A DNA stretch of 64,000 bases, from positions 248,001 to 312,000 of the forward strand of contig NZ_JACYXE010000003.1 of NCBI RefSeq assembly GCF_014857905.1. Reading direction: 5' to 3'. The notes under the pieces are model-generated. The model saw nothing but the letters and a program-made list of their open reading frames with translations. It did no database searches and had not been told where the DNA came from. Within the stretch, counting starts at the first letter, position 1. Each line of letters starts with the position of its first letter. Position numbers and translations under genes: made by a program. This DNA comes from Agilicoccus flavus. GTDB taxonomy: Bacteria; Actinomycetota; Actinomycetes; Actinomycetales; Dermatophilaceae. Below, piece after piece: positions 56,527 through 64,000 of the stretch.

Positions 56527-57441
56527 ATGAGTTCACCTTCGCCGGCTCGCACCGGCTCGACGCCACGCCCGGCGCCGCCCGACGACACGAAGCTCGCGCT
56601 GCTGTTCATCGCGCCCGCCGCGCTCGGGTTCCTCGTGTTCCTCGTGTGGCCGACGGTGCGCGGGATCTACCTCAGCTTCACGCGGTTCAACCTGCTCAGG
56701 CCCGCCGAGTTCGTCGGCGTCGACAACTACACCCGGATGTTCGCGGACCCGGTGTTCTGGAACGCCCTCTGGGTGACCCTGCAGTACGTCGTCCTCAACA
56801 TCGGCTTCCAGACGATCCTCGCGCTGGTCATCGCCGTGATGATGCAGCGGCTGACCCAGTCCACGTGGCTGCGGGGCCTCATCCTCACGCCGTACCTCGT
56901 CAGCAACGTCGTCGCCGCGATGCTCTTCCTGTGGATCCTCGACTACCAGCTCGGGTTCGGCCAGGTGGTGCTCGAGTCGATCGGGCTCGAGCGGATCCCG
57001 TTCCTCGGCTCGGCCGACTGGGCCATCCCGACGATCGCGTTCATCAACACCTGGCGCCACGTCGGCTACACGGCCCTGCTCATCTTCGCCGGGCTGCAGA
57101 CCATCCCCGAGACCGTGTACGAGGCGGCCCGGATGGACGGCAGCTCGGAGGTGTCGACGTTCCTCCGCATCACCGTGCCCCTGCTGCGGCCGATCCTCGC
57201 GCTCGGGCTCATCATCACGGTCGTCGGCTCGTTCCAGGTGTTCGACACGGTCGCGGTGGCCACCCAGGGCGGGCCCGTCAACGCGACCCGGGTCCTGCAG
57301 TTCTACATCTACGACCTCGCCTTCGGCCGCTTCCAGTTCGGGTACGCCTCCGCCCTGTCCGTGGCGCTGCTCCTCGTGCTCATGGCCGTGACCTTCGTGC
57401 AGTACCGCCTCACCCGGGCCGACAGCACGGACCTGGACTGA
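56527..57441 (+). CDS. ABC sugar transporter permease (MalF type)
   Basis: 304 aa, six helices. The EAA loop reads YEAARMDGSSEVSTFLRITVPLLRP. First membrane subunit of the importer encoded with the alpha-galactosidase. Gene order is galactosidase, two permeases, binding protein; no ATPase gene, so it probably uses a shared MsiK-like ATPase encoded elsewhere. Confidence 0.93.
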   Translation: MSSPSPARTGSTPRPAPPDDTKLALLFIAPAALGFLVFLVWPTVRGIYLSFTRFNLLRPAEFVGVDNYTRMFADPVFWNALWVTLQYVVLNIGFQTILALVIAVMMQRLTQSTWLRGLILTPYLVSNVVAAMLFLWILDYQLGFGQVVLESIGLERIPFLGSADWAIPTIAFINTWRHVGYTALLIFAGLQTIPETVYEAARMDGSSEVSTFLRITVPLLRPILALGLIITVVGSFQVFDTVAVATQGGPVNATRVLQFYIYDLAFGRFQFGYASALSVALLLVLMAVTFVQYRLTRADSTDLD

Positions 57442-57452
57442 GAGGACCGACC

Positions 57453-58409
57453 ATGACCGATCCCACCGCGGCCCCGACCACCGATCCGCAGCCGGTGCCT
57501 GCCTCCGGCCCCACCGACGAACCGGCCCGCCGTCGTCGTCTCTCGCCCGGGCGGGCCCTCGCCTGGCTCTTCATGATCCTCGTGATCCTCGCGACGCTCT
57601 TCCCCTTCTACTGGATGCTGCGCACGGCGCTGTCGAGCAACAACGCGCTGTACTCCGGCAGCACGGACCTGCTGCCGGTCGGCTTCTCGACCGGCGGGTT
57701 CGAGCGGGTCTTCGGCTCCCAGACGGGGGAGGAGGCCATCGCGGCCGGCGGCTCCGGCGCGTCGATCCCCTTCTGGCGCTACCTGTTCAACTCCGTCGTC
57801 GTGGCCACTCTCGTCACCGCCGGCCAGACGTTCTTCTCGGCGATGGCGGCGTACGCGTTCGCGCGGCTGCGGTGGCGGCACCGCGAGAAGGTGTTCGCCT
57901 TCTTCCTCGCCGGCCTGATGATCCCCGCGATCTTCACGTTCCTGCCGAACTTCGTGCTCATCAAGCAGCTGGGGCTCATCGACACCCTGCTCGGGGTCGC
58001 CCTGCCGACGATGTTCATGACGCCGTTCGCGGTGTTCTTCCTGCGGCAGTTCTTCCTCGGTCTCTCCCGCGAGGTCGAGGAGGCCGCCCTCGTCGACGGC
58101 GCGAGCAAGGTGCGCGTGTTCTTCCAGCTCGTGCTGCCGATGTCGGTGGCTCCGGTGACGACGCTCGCGATCCTCACGTACATGACGGCGTGGAACGACT
58201 ACTTCTGGCCGCTCATGGTCAGCTACACCGACGCCTCGCGGGTGCTCACCGTCGGGCTCGGCGTCTTCAAGTCGCAGGCGCCGCAGACCGGCCCGGACTG
58301 GGCCGGGCTCATGGCGGCGACGCTCGTGGCCGCGCTTCCGATGCTGCTCCTCTTCGGGGTCTTCGCGAAGCGCATCGTCAACTCCATCGGTTTCAGCGGG
58401 ATCAAGTGA
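57453..58409 (+). CDS. ABC sugar transporter permease (MalG type)
   Basis: 318 aa, six helices after a ~28-residue Pro/Thr-rich N-terminus. EAA loop EEAALVDGASKVRVFFQLVLPM. Partner of the preceding permease, 11 bp apart. An AGGAGCG within the stop region serves the next gene. Confidence 0.93.
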   Translation: MTDPTAAPTTDPQPVPASGPTDEPARRRRLSPGRALAWLFMILVILATLFPFYWMLRTALSSNNALYSGSTDLLPVGFSTGGFERVFGSQTGEEAIAAGGSGASIPFWRYLFNSVVVATLVTAGQTFFSAMAAYAFARLRWRHREKVFAFFLAGLMIPAIFTFLPNFVLIKQLGLIDTLLGVALPTMFMTPFAVFFLRQFFLGLSREVEEAALVDGASKVRVFFQLVLPMSVAPVTTLAILTYMTAWNDYFWPLMVSYTDASRVLTVGLGVFKSQAPQTGPDWAGLMAATLVAALPMLLLFGVFAKRIVNSIGFSGIK

Positions 58410-58423
58410 ACAGGAGCGTGCAG

Positions 58424-59833
58424 ATGCGACGTCGACGGACGGACCGGACCCGCACGCGGGCCGCGACCGCGCTCGCCCTCGCCGTGGCCGTGGGGTCGGC
58501 GGTGGGCCTGTCGGGCTGCGCCAAGGGCGAGAGCGCGGCCGGGGCCGGCGGGACCATCTCGTACTGGCTGTGGGACTCGGCGCAGCAGCCCGGGTACCAG
58601 AAGTGCGCGGACGCGTTCGCGGCGGAGAACCCCGGGCTGCGCGTGCGCATCACGCAGTACGGCTGGGACGACTACTGGAGCAAGCTGACGGCGGGCTTCA
58701 TCGCCGACACGGCCCCGGACGTCTTCACCGACCACCTCGGCAAGTTCGCGCAGTTCGCCGATCTCGGCGTCCTGCGCCCCCTGGACGACCTCCAGGCGAC
58801 GAAGGACATCGCCGACGACGACTACCAGGAGGGCTTGGCGACCCTGTGGAAGGGGCAGGACGGCAAGCGGTACGGCGCTCCGAAGGACTGGGACACGGTC
58901 GCCCTCTTCTACAACGCGAAGATGCTCGCGGACGCGGGGATCACGAAGGAGCAGGTCGACTCGGCGGCCTGGAACCCCGACGACGGGGGCACGTTCGAGA
59001 AGATGGTCGCCCGGCTCACCGTCGACGCCAAGGGCCGCCGCGGCGACGAGCCCGGTTTCGACAAGAACCGGGTCAAGGTCTACGGGATGGCGATCGACCA
59101 CGGCGGCGGCGACGGCTACGGCCAGACCCAGTGGTCGCCGTTCACGGGCAGCTCGGGCACGGGGTGGCAGTACCTCGACAAGAACCCGTGGGGCACCCGC
59201 TTCCGCTTCGACTCACCCGACGTGCAGAAGACGCTCGGCTGGTATTTCGGCCTCGTCCGCAAGGGCTACATGCCCCCGTACGAGGTGACGGCCGGCGACC
59301 TCGACAAGAACAAGCAGCTCGCGGCCGGGACCGCGGCGATGACCGTGGACGGTTCGTGGATGATCTCCACCTACAGCGGCTTCACGAACGCGGCCGGCGA
59401 GAAGACGCCCATCGGGATCGCGCCCACGCCGGTGGGCCCCGCGGGGAAGCGCGCGTCGATGTTCAACGGCCTCGCCGACTCGGTGACGACGAACAGCACG
59501 CAGCCCGAGAACGCGGCGAAGTGGGTGAAGTTCCTCTCGGGCCAGACGTGCCAGGACATCATCGGCAACGCCGGGGTCGTCTTCCCGGCGCGCAGGTCGG
59601 GGACCGAGCTCGCAGTCGCCTACAACAAGCGGGAGCGCAACCTCGACGTCACCCCGTTCACCGAACAGGTGAGCGAGAAGTCGACCTTCCTCTACCCGGT
59701 CGTCTACTACGCCGAGGACATCAAGGCCATCCTGGGGCCCGGCATGAACGCCATCTACATCGGGCAGGAACCCGTCTCGGCGATGACGACGTTCAACGAG
59801 CAGATCAACCTGCTGCTCTCGCAGCGGGGTTGA
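58424..59833 (+). CDS. ABC sugar-binding lipoprotein
   Basis: 469 aa. Signal peptide with a lipobox (VGLSGC, Cys32), then a solute-binding fold: ISYWLWDSAQQPGYQKCADAFAAENPG, TAPDVFTDHLGKFAQFADLG, AAGTAAMTVDGSWMISTY. Captures the sugar outside the membrane, presumably an alpha-galactoside given the operon. The ATG at 58424 has AGGAG 8 nt upstream; an in-frame GTG at 58406 overlaps the permease stop. Confidence 0.93.
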   Translation: MRRRRTDRTRTRAATALALAVAVGSAVGLSGCAKGESAAGAGGTISYWLWDSAQQPGYQKCADAFAAENPGLRVRITQYGWDDYWSKLTAGFIADTAPDVFTDHLGKFAQFADLGVLRPLDDLQATKDIADDDYQEGLATLWKGQDGKRYGAPKDWDTVALFYNAKMLADAGITKEQVDSAAWNPDDGGTFEKMVARLTVDAKGRRGDEPGFDKNRVKVYGMAIDHGGGDGYGQTQWSPFTGSSGTGWQYLDKNPWGTRFRFDSPDVQKTLGWYFGLVRKGYMPPYEVTAGDLDKNKQLAAGTAAMTVDGSWMISTYSGFTNAAGEKTPIGIAPTPVGPAGKRASMFNGLADSVTTNSTQPENAAKWVKFLSGQTCQDIIGNAGVVFPARRSGTELAVAYNKRERNLDVTPFTEQVSEKSTFLYPVVYYAEDIKAILGPGMNAIYIGQEPVSAMTTFNEQINLLLSQRG

Positions 59834-59875
59834 TCTCTCGTCCACCGCTGCTGCCGTCGTCGTCGTCGGAGCGGG

Positions 59876-61246
59876 TCAGGGGGCGACGAACGCCAGCGCG
59901 ACGACGATCGGCAGCGACACGAGCGAGGCGATCGAGGTGACCACCGTCATCGTCTTCAGCCCGCCCTGGGTGGTCAGGCCGAGGAGGGCCTTGTACATCC
60001 AGAAGAAGTTGCTGTTGACCTGGAGCGCGAACAGGGAGCCCGACGCGATCGCGAGGCCGATGGCGATCGGCGCGACCCCGATGGAGCCGAGGATGGGCGC
60101 GACGATGCCCGCGGCCGTGATGGCCGCCACCGACACCGACCCGATGGCGAGGTGCAGCACGGCGGCGATGAACCAGGCGAGCAGGACGCTGACGACGACC
60201 GGAGCGCCGCTGTCCGCGCCGAAGAGCCCGCCGAGGACGTCGGCCAGGCCCGTCGCCTTGATGACGGCGCCGAGCGAACCGCCGATGCCCGTGACCAGGA
60301 GGATCTCGCCGGCGGTGTGCAGGCCGTCGCCGAACGCCTCGTCGGTGCGGTTCCGCCCGACGGTCCGGCGGGCGAGGAAGAAGGCCAGCAGGAGACCGAT
60401 GAACATCGCGACGTTGGCGTTGCCGAAGAAGTCGACGACCTCGTTCTCGACGCCGGCGAGGCCCACGAACGCGCCGAACGCGATGAGCACGAGCGGGACG
60501 AGGATCGGCAGCAGGGCGACGACGAGGGCGGGGGCCCGCCGGCCGCCGAACGTGGCCGGGGCGGCGGCGTCCGCGCCCTCGTCGTCGGAGGGGCCGAGGG
60601 CGTCACCCTCGCCGTCCATCTCGTCCTTCTCCTCGTTCCAGTAGCCGCCCCGCAGCATGAGGCCGAACACGAAGGTGGTGAGAACGGCGGTGAGCGGGCC
60701 GAGGACGATGCCGTAGATGAGGTAGGTCCCGAGCGGGATCTGCAGCAACCCGGCGATCGAGACCGCGGCGAGACCGGGCACCACGAAGACGTAGCCGCAG
60801 AAGATCCCCGTGCCGAGCGCGCCCGCCATGAGGGCCAACCCGTGCTTGCCGACGTGCGGGGCGGCCTGGCGGGCCACCGGCGCGCCGAGCACCACCTGCA
60901 CGTCGACGTAGATCGAGGGGAAGATCGTCGAGAGGGCCACCGTCAGCCCGTAGGGGATCCGCTTCGGTCCCAGGGTCCGCACCAGCACCCCCACCAGGCG
61001 GTCGAACGTGCCGGTCGTGTGCAGCAGCGACCCGATGAGCACGCCGAAGCCGATGAGCAGACCGATCTTGGCCATGATGTCGCCGAAGCCCTCGGTGATG
61101 GCCTCGACCGTCGCCGTGAACCCGACGCCCCCCGCCAGCCCGAGGTAGAGACACCCGATGACGAGGGAGATGATCGGGTCGATCTTGAACCTGATGATGA
61201 GCAGGACGATCGCGAGGATGGCGATGGTCGTGTGGAGAGCGATCAC
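59876..61246 (-). CDS. GntP-family gluconate/carboxylate permease
   Basis: 456 aa, about 12 helices. IGLLIGFGVLIGSLLHTTG and VSVAAITAAGIVAPIL fit the GntP family of gluconate:H+ symporters. The central cytosolic loop (residues ~200-225) is strongly acidic. No gluconate kinase adjoins, so the substrate may be another organic acid. Monocistronic and convergent with the binding protein gene. Confidence 0.88.
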   Translation of the reverse strand: MIALHTTIAILAIVLLIIRFKIDPIISLVIGCLYLGLAGGVGFTATVEAITEGFGDIMAKIGLLIGFGVLIGSLLHTTGTFDRLVGVLVRTLGPKRIPYGLTVALSTIFPSIYVDVQVVLGAPVARQAAPHVGKHGLALMAGALGTGIFCGYVFVVPGLAAVSIAGLLQIPLGTYLIYGIVLGPLTAVLTTFVFGLMLRGGYWNEEKDEMDGEGDALGPSDDEGADAAAPATFGGRRAPALVVALLPILVPLVLIAFGAFVGLAGVENEVVDFFGNANVAMFIGLLLAFFLARRTVGRNRTDEAFGDGLHTAGEILLVTGIGGSLGAVIKATGLADVLGGLFGADSGAPVVVSVLLAWFIAAVLHLAIGSVSVAAITAAGIVAPILGSIGVAPIAIGLAIASGSLFALQVNSNFFWMYKALLGLTTQGGLKTMTVVTSIASLVSLPIVVALAFVAP

Positions 61247-61374
61247 GGCGTGTACCTCGTTGTCGGGCCGGGGATTCCCGTGCGGGGCTCACAGTCTCTC
61301 CCGCCCGACGGGTCGCGAGGGGGACCGGCGCCCGAGGACTTGCGCCCGGCCCGACGGGCCGTGCCCCGGCCCAA

Positions 61375-61398
61375 CCCCCGGACCCGTAGGCCCGGGGG
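61375..61398 (-). terminator. Hairpin after the amino acid permease gene
   Basis: 7-bp G+C stem (61375-61381, 61392-61398), 10-nt loop, 16 nt past the stop on the minus strand. Confidence 0.4.
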
Positions 61399-61414
61399 CG
61401 GCGCGGACGTGACG

Positions 61415-62842
61415 TCAGTGACCCGACGGGCCGGTGGACATGGGCTCCTCCACGGGCCCGGTCCCGGCGTCGGTGCGGCCCGTCAGGGGCAGGCCGCGCG
61501 ACCGGCGCATGATGACGAACGCGACGAGGAACACGGCCCAGGCGCCCAGGCTCAGCCACAGCTGGGAGGCCGTGTCGGGACTGAACGACATCTGCACGAG
61601 GATCGCGACCATCGCGACGATGGAGAGGATCGTCAGGACGGGGAAGGCCCACATCTTCACCTCGAGCGTGGCGTCGTCGGCCCGGCGGCGCAGGACGAAC
61701 TGCGAGACCGCGATGAGGATGTAGACGAAGATGATGATCGCGCCCGAGGAGTTGAGCAGGAACGCGAAGATCCCGTCCTCGGAGACGCGGGCGGCGATGA
61801 CGCACGCGAAGCCGACGATCGTCGAGAAGAGGATCGCGCGGCGGGGCGCGCCGCTGGCGCTGACCCGCGTGAGCGAGACGGGCGCCTCACCCCGGGCGGC
61901 GAGCACGAACAGCATCCGGCTCGCCGTGTACAGGCCGGAGTTCAGGCACGACAGGACGGCCACGAGCACGACCGCGTTCATGATCTGGTCGGCGTAGGGG
62001 ATGCCCATGACCTTGAACGCCGACACGAACGGCGACACCATGGCGGCCTTGTCGTTCCACGGCACGATGCACGCGAGCAGGAACGTCGCGCCGATGAAGA
62101 ACGTCGCCACGCGGAAGATGACGGAGTTCGTGGCGCGCACGATGGCCTTGGCCGGGTCGTCGGACTCCGCGGCGGCGATCGTCGCGATCTCCGCGCCGAC
62201 CATCGAGAAGATCACCGTGACGACGGAGACGACGATTGCGGCCACGCCGTTCGGGAAGAGGCCCCCGTGCGCGGTGAGGTTCTCGAAGTGCATGCCGGTG
62301 CCGCCGATGACGCCGAGCACGTAGAGCGTGCCCACGACGAGGAACAGCGCGATGGCCGCGACCTTGATCCCGGCGAACCAGTACTCGAACTCGCCGTAGG
62401 ACTTCACCGAGAACATGTTGGTCGCCGTCATGAAGAGCATGAGGACGAGCCCGATGATCCACAGGTCGACGGACGGCATCCAGTACTGGATGACCTTCGC
62501 GCCGGCGACGGCCTCGAAACCGACGACGACGACCCAGAAGTACCAGTACAACCAGGCCACGGAGAAGCCGGCCCAGTCACCGAGCGCCAGTCGGGCATAG
62601 TCGGAGAACGAGCCGGTGGCGGGCAGGGCGGTCGCCATCTCGCCGAGCATGCGCATGACGCAGATGATGAGCAGACCGCACAGGCCGTACGTGAGGAACG
62701 CGGCCGGCCCGGCGCTGCCGAGCACGGTGCCCGACCCGACGAACAGGCCGGCGCCGATGACCCCGCCGATGGCGATCATGGCGAGGTGGCGTTGCTTGAG
62801 CCCCTTGTGCAGGTCCGGGGCGGTGGAGGGAGGAGCAGCCAT
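61415..62842 (-). CDS. Amino acid permease (APC, GABA/aromatic type)
   Basis: 475 aa, 12 helices. LKQRHLAMIAIGGVIGAGLFVGSG and GEMATALPATGSFSDYARLALG are characteristic of the AAT family (GabP, AroP, ProY). Substrate cannot be told from sequence. Monocistronic. Confidence 0.9.
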   Translation of the reverse strand: MAAPPSTAPDLHKGLKQRHLAMIAIGGVIGAGLFVGSGTVLGSAGPAAFLTYGLCGLLIICVMRMLGEMATALPATGSFSDYARLALGDWAGFSVAWLYWYFWVVVVGFEAVAGAKVIQYWMPSVDLWIIGLVLMLFMTATNMFSVKSYGEFEYWFAGIKVAAIALFLVVGTLYVLGVIGGTGMHFENLTAHGGLFPNGVAAIVVSVVTVIFSMVGAEIATIAAAESDDPAKAIVRATNSVIFRVATFFIGATFLLACIVPWNDKAAMVSPFVSAFKVMGIPYADQIMNAVVLVAVLSCLNSGLYTASRMLFVLAARGEAPVSLTRVSASGAPRRAILFSTIVGFACVIAARVSEDGIFAFLLNSSGAIIIFVYILIAVSQFVLRRRADDATLEVKMWAFPVLTILSIVAMVAILVQMSFSPDTASQLWLSLGAWAVFLVAFVIMRRSRGLPLTGRTDAGTGPVEEPMSTGPSGH

Positions 62843-62887
62843 GACAGGCCCTTCGCGGTGCGTGGCCGACCGAGGTCGACGCGGTCC

Positions 62888-62915
62888 GCCCCGTCGACCG
62901 GGCGGTCGACGGGGC
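62888..62915 (-). terminator. Terminator after the DUF349 gene
   Basis: Perfect 12-bp stem (62888-62899, 62904-62915), 4-nt loop, 86 nt past the DUF349 stop on the minus strand. Confidence 0.6.
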
Positions 62916-63001
62916 GACGGGGCTGATCTCGCCCGTCGGGGACGGGACGCTACTCTCCTCCGCGTCTCCGTGGTGTTACGGAGCCGTGTCGCGATCGTGT
63001 C

Positions 63002-64000
63002 TCAGCGGCCGCCGAACTCGGCCATTCCGGCCTGCGCCTGGGCGAGCCAGGCCTGCCGCGTCTCGAGCGCCTCCCGCGCCTTGGCGATCCGCCGCTCGTC
63101 CCCGCTCTTCTCCGCCTTCTCGAGGTCGCGGCGGTACTTCTCGAGGGCCGCCTCCGCCTGCGCGGCGAGGCTCGCGGCGCGCGCGGCGACCTCGGGGTTG
63201 GTGGCCTTCCACTTGTGGTCCTCGGCGTCGCGCACGGCCTGCTCGACCCGCCGCATCGCCTTCTCGACCCGGTCCATGTCGGAGCGGGGGACCCTCCCGG
63301 CGGCGTCCCACTTGTCCTGGATGCTCCGGAGCGCGGCCTTGGCGCGGTCGAGATCCGTGACGGGCAGCAGGGCCTGGGCCTGGGCGAGGAGCTCCTCCTT
63401 GACGACGAGGTTGCCCTGGTACTCCTCGTTCTCGGCGGCGACGATCTCGTCCTTGGCCGCGAAGAACGCGTCCTGGGCCGCCTTGAAGCGGCTCCACAGG
63501 GCGTCGTCGTCGGCGCGCGCGGCCCGCCCGGCCTGACGCCAGCGGTCCATGAGCCGCTTGAACGCCCCCGCGGTGGCGCCCCAGTCGGTGCTGTCGCGCA
63601 GGGCCTCGGCCTCGGCGACGAGGGCCTCCTTGGCCGCCTTCGCCTCGCCCTGCGTGGCGCCGAGCTGGGCGAAGTGGACACGACGCATCTTGTCGAAGGA
63701 GTTGCGCGACGAGGAGAGCCGGGCCCAGAGGGCCTGCTCGGTCTCGCGGTCGAGGCGCGGACCGCCCCGCTGGGCCGCCTTCCACTCGTCGAGGAGCGCG
63801 CGCATCCGGGCGCTGCTCGACTTCCACTGGACCTTCTCCTCGGGCTGGCCGGCGATCCGCTCGGCCTCCACGACGATCTTCTCGCGGGCGGCGGCGGCCT
63901 CGGCGCGCTGCTGCGCCCGCTGCTCCGCCTCGACGGCCCGGCGGGCCTGTACCGCGGTCGCGACGTTCTCGACCTTCGCGGCCAGGGCGACGAGGTCGCC
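63002..64000 (-). CDS. DUF349 protein (5' end beyond window)
   Basis: The last 332 codons are present. Repeating helical DUF349 units such as WKAAQRGGPRLDRETEQALWARL, FKRLMDRWRQAGRAAR and IQDKWDAAGRVPRSDMD, with coiled-coil-rich Ala/Glu/Lys/Arg content throughout. Function unknown; in many actinobacteria it lies directly after rel. Here 12 kb of transport genes separate them. Confidence 0.9.
   Translation of the reverse strand, partial: GDLVALAAKVENVATAVQARRAVEAEQRAQQRAEAAAAREKIVVEAERIAGQPEEKVQWKSSSARMRALLDEWKAAQRGGPRLDRETEQALWARLSSSRNSFDKMRRVHFAQLGATQGEAKAAKEALVAEAEALRDSTDWGATAGAFKRLMDRWRQAGRAARADDDALWSRFKAAQDAFFAAKDEIVAAENEEYQGNLVVKEELLAQAQALLPVTDLDRAKAALRSIQDKWDAAGRVPRSDMDRVEKAMRRVEQAVRDAEDHKWKATNPEVAARAASLAAQAEAALEKYRRDLEKAEKSGDERRIAKAREALETRQAWLAQAQAGMAEFGGR

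Overview
The window is very GC-rich, gene-dense DNA from an actinomycete. Gene content (glucosylglycerate synthesis, a phosphatidylinositol mannoside operon, coproporphyrin-type HemQ, an F420/Ddn-type oxidoreductase, separate LigD-polymerase and LigC genes) and gene order point to the Micrococcales, possibly near Dermatophilaceae/Intrasporangiaceae. That placement is inferred from gene content, not from a phylogeny. Many genes start with GTG, and several start only 6-9 nt after a TANNNT -10 element, so leaderless transcripts look common. No rRNA, CRISPR array, transposase or phage gene was seen.

Layout. 0-1.6 kb: divergent gpgS and gpgP, the two steps to glucosylglycerate. 1.7-3.3 kb: an HTH-MurA fusion protein. 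3.6-7.1 kb: fadA-fadB beta-oxidation operon. 7.3-10.7 kb: RNase D, DUF3000 and hemE. 10.4-16.5 kb: accessory block between hemE and hemQ, with a small helical protein, a MerR/DNA-sliding-clamp fusion regulator, a LysR regulator, a DinB-fold protein, a YczE-like membrane protein and a Na+/H+ antiporter. The coproporphyrinogen oxidase gene often found between hemE and hemQ is absent here. 16.5-17.8 kb: hemQ and msrB. 17.8-23.5 kb: LigD-type polymerase, phenylalanine hydroxylase, LigC-type ligase, an alpha/beta hydrolase and PPK2. 23.6-26.0 kb: glgX. 26.3-29.1 kb: tRNA-Gly, -Cys and -Val(GAC), a small ORF, a CapA lipoprotein, a PGPGW membrane protein and tRNA-Val(CAC).

29.2-34.5 kb: RlmA-type methyltransferase, MOSC protein, thrS, GNAT, Ddn-type oxidoreductase and RbsD/FucU. 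34.6-39.0 kb: the PIM operon HIT-pgsA-patA-pimA plus a LemA-like protein. 39.1-41.6 kb: pdxS-pdxT and yebC. 42.1-51.2 kb: the conserved ruvC-ruvA-ruvB / secD-secF-apt-rel block. It has LexA-like boxes before ruvC and ruvA, no yajC, and a short upstream ORF translationally coupled to secD. 51.3-62.9 kb: a transport and sugar-use block with an alanine/glycine:Na+ symporter, a LacI regulator controlling an alpha-galactosidase plus ABC importer, a GntP permease and an amino acid permease. 63.0-64.0 kb: a DUF349 protein cut by the window end, the usual neighbour of rel.

The most unusual items are the MerR-sliding clamp regulator with a canonical 19-bp-spacer MerR promoter, the candidate arrest-type leader ORF before secD, and the HTH-MurA fusion.
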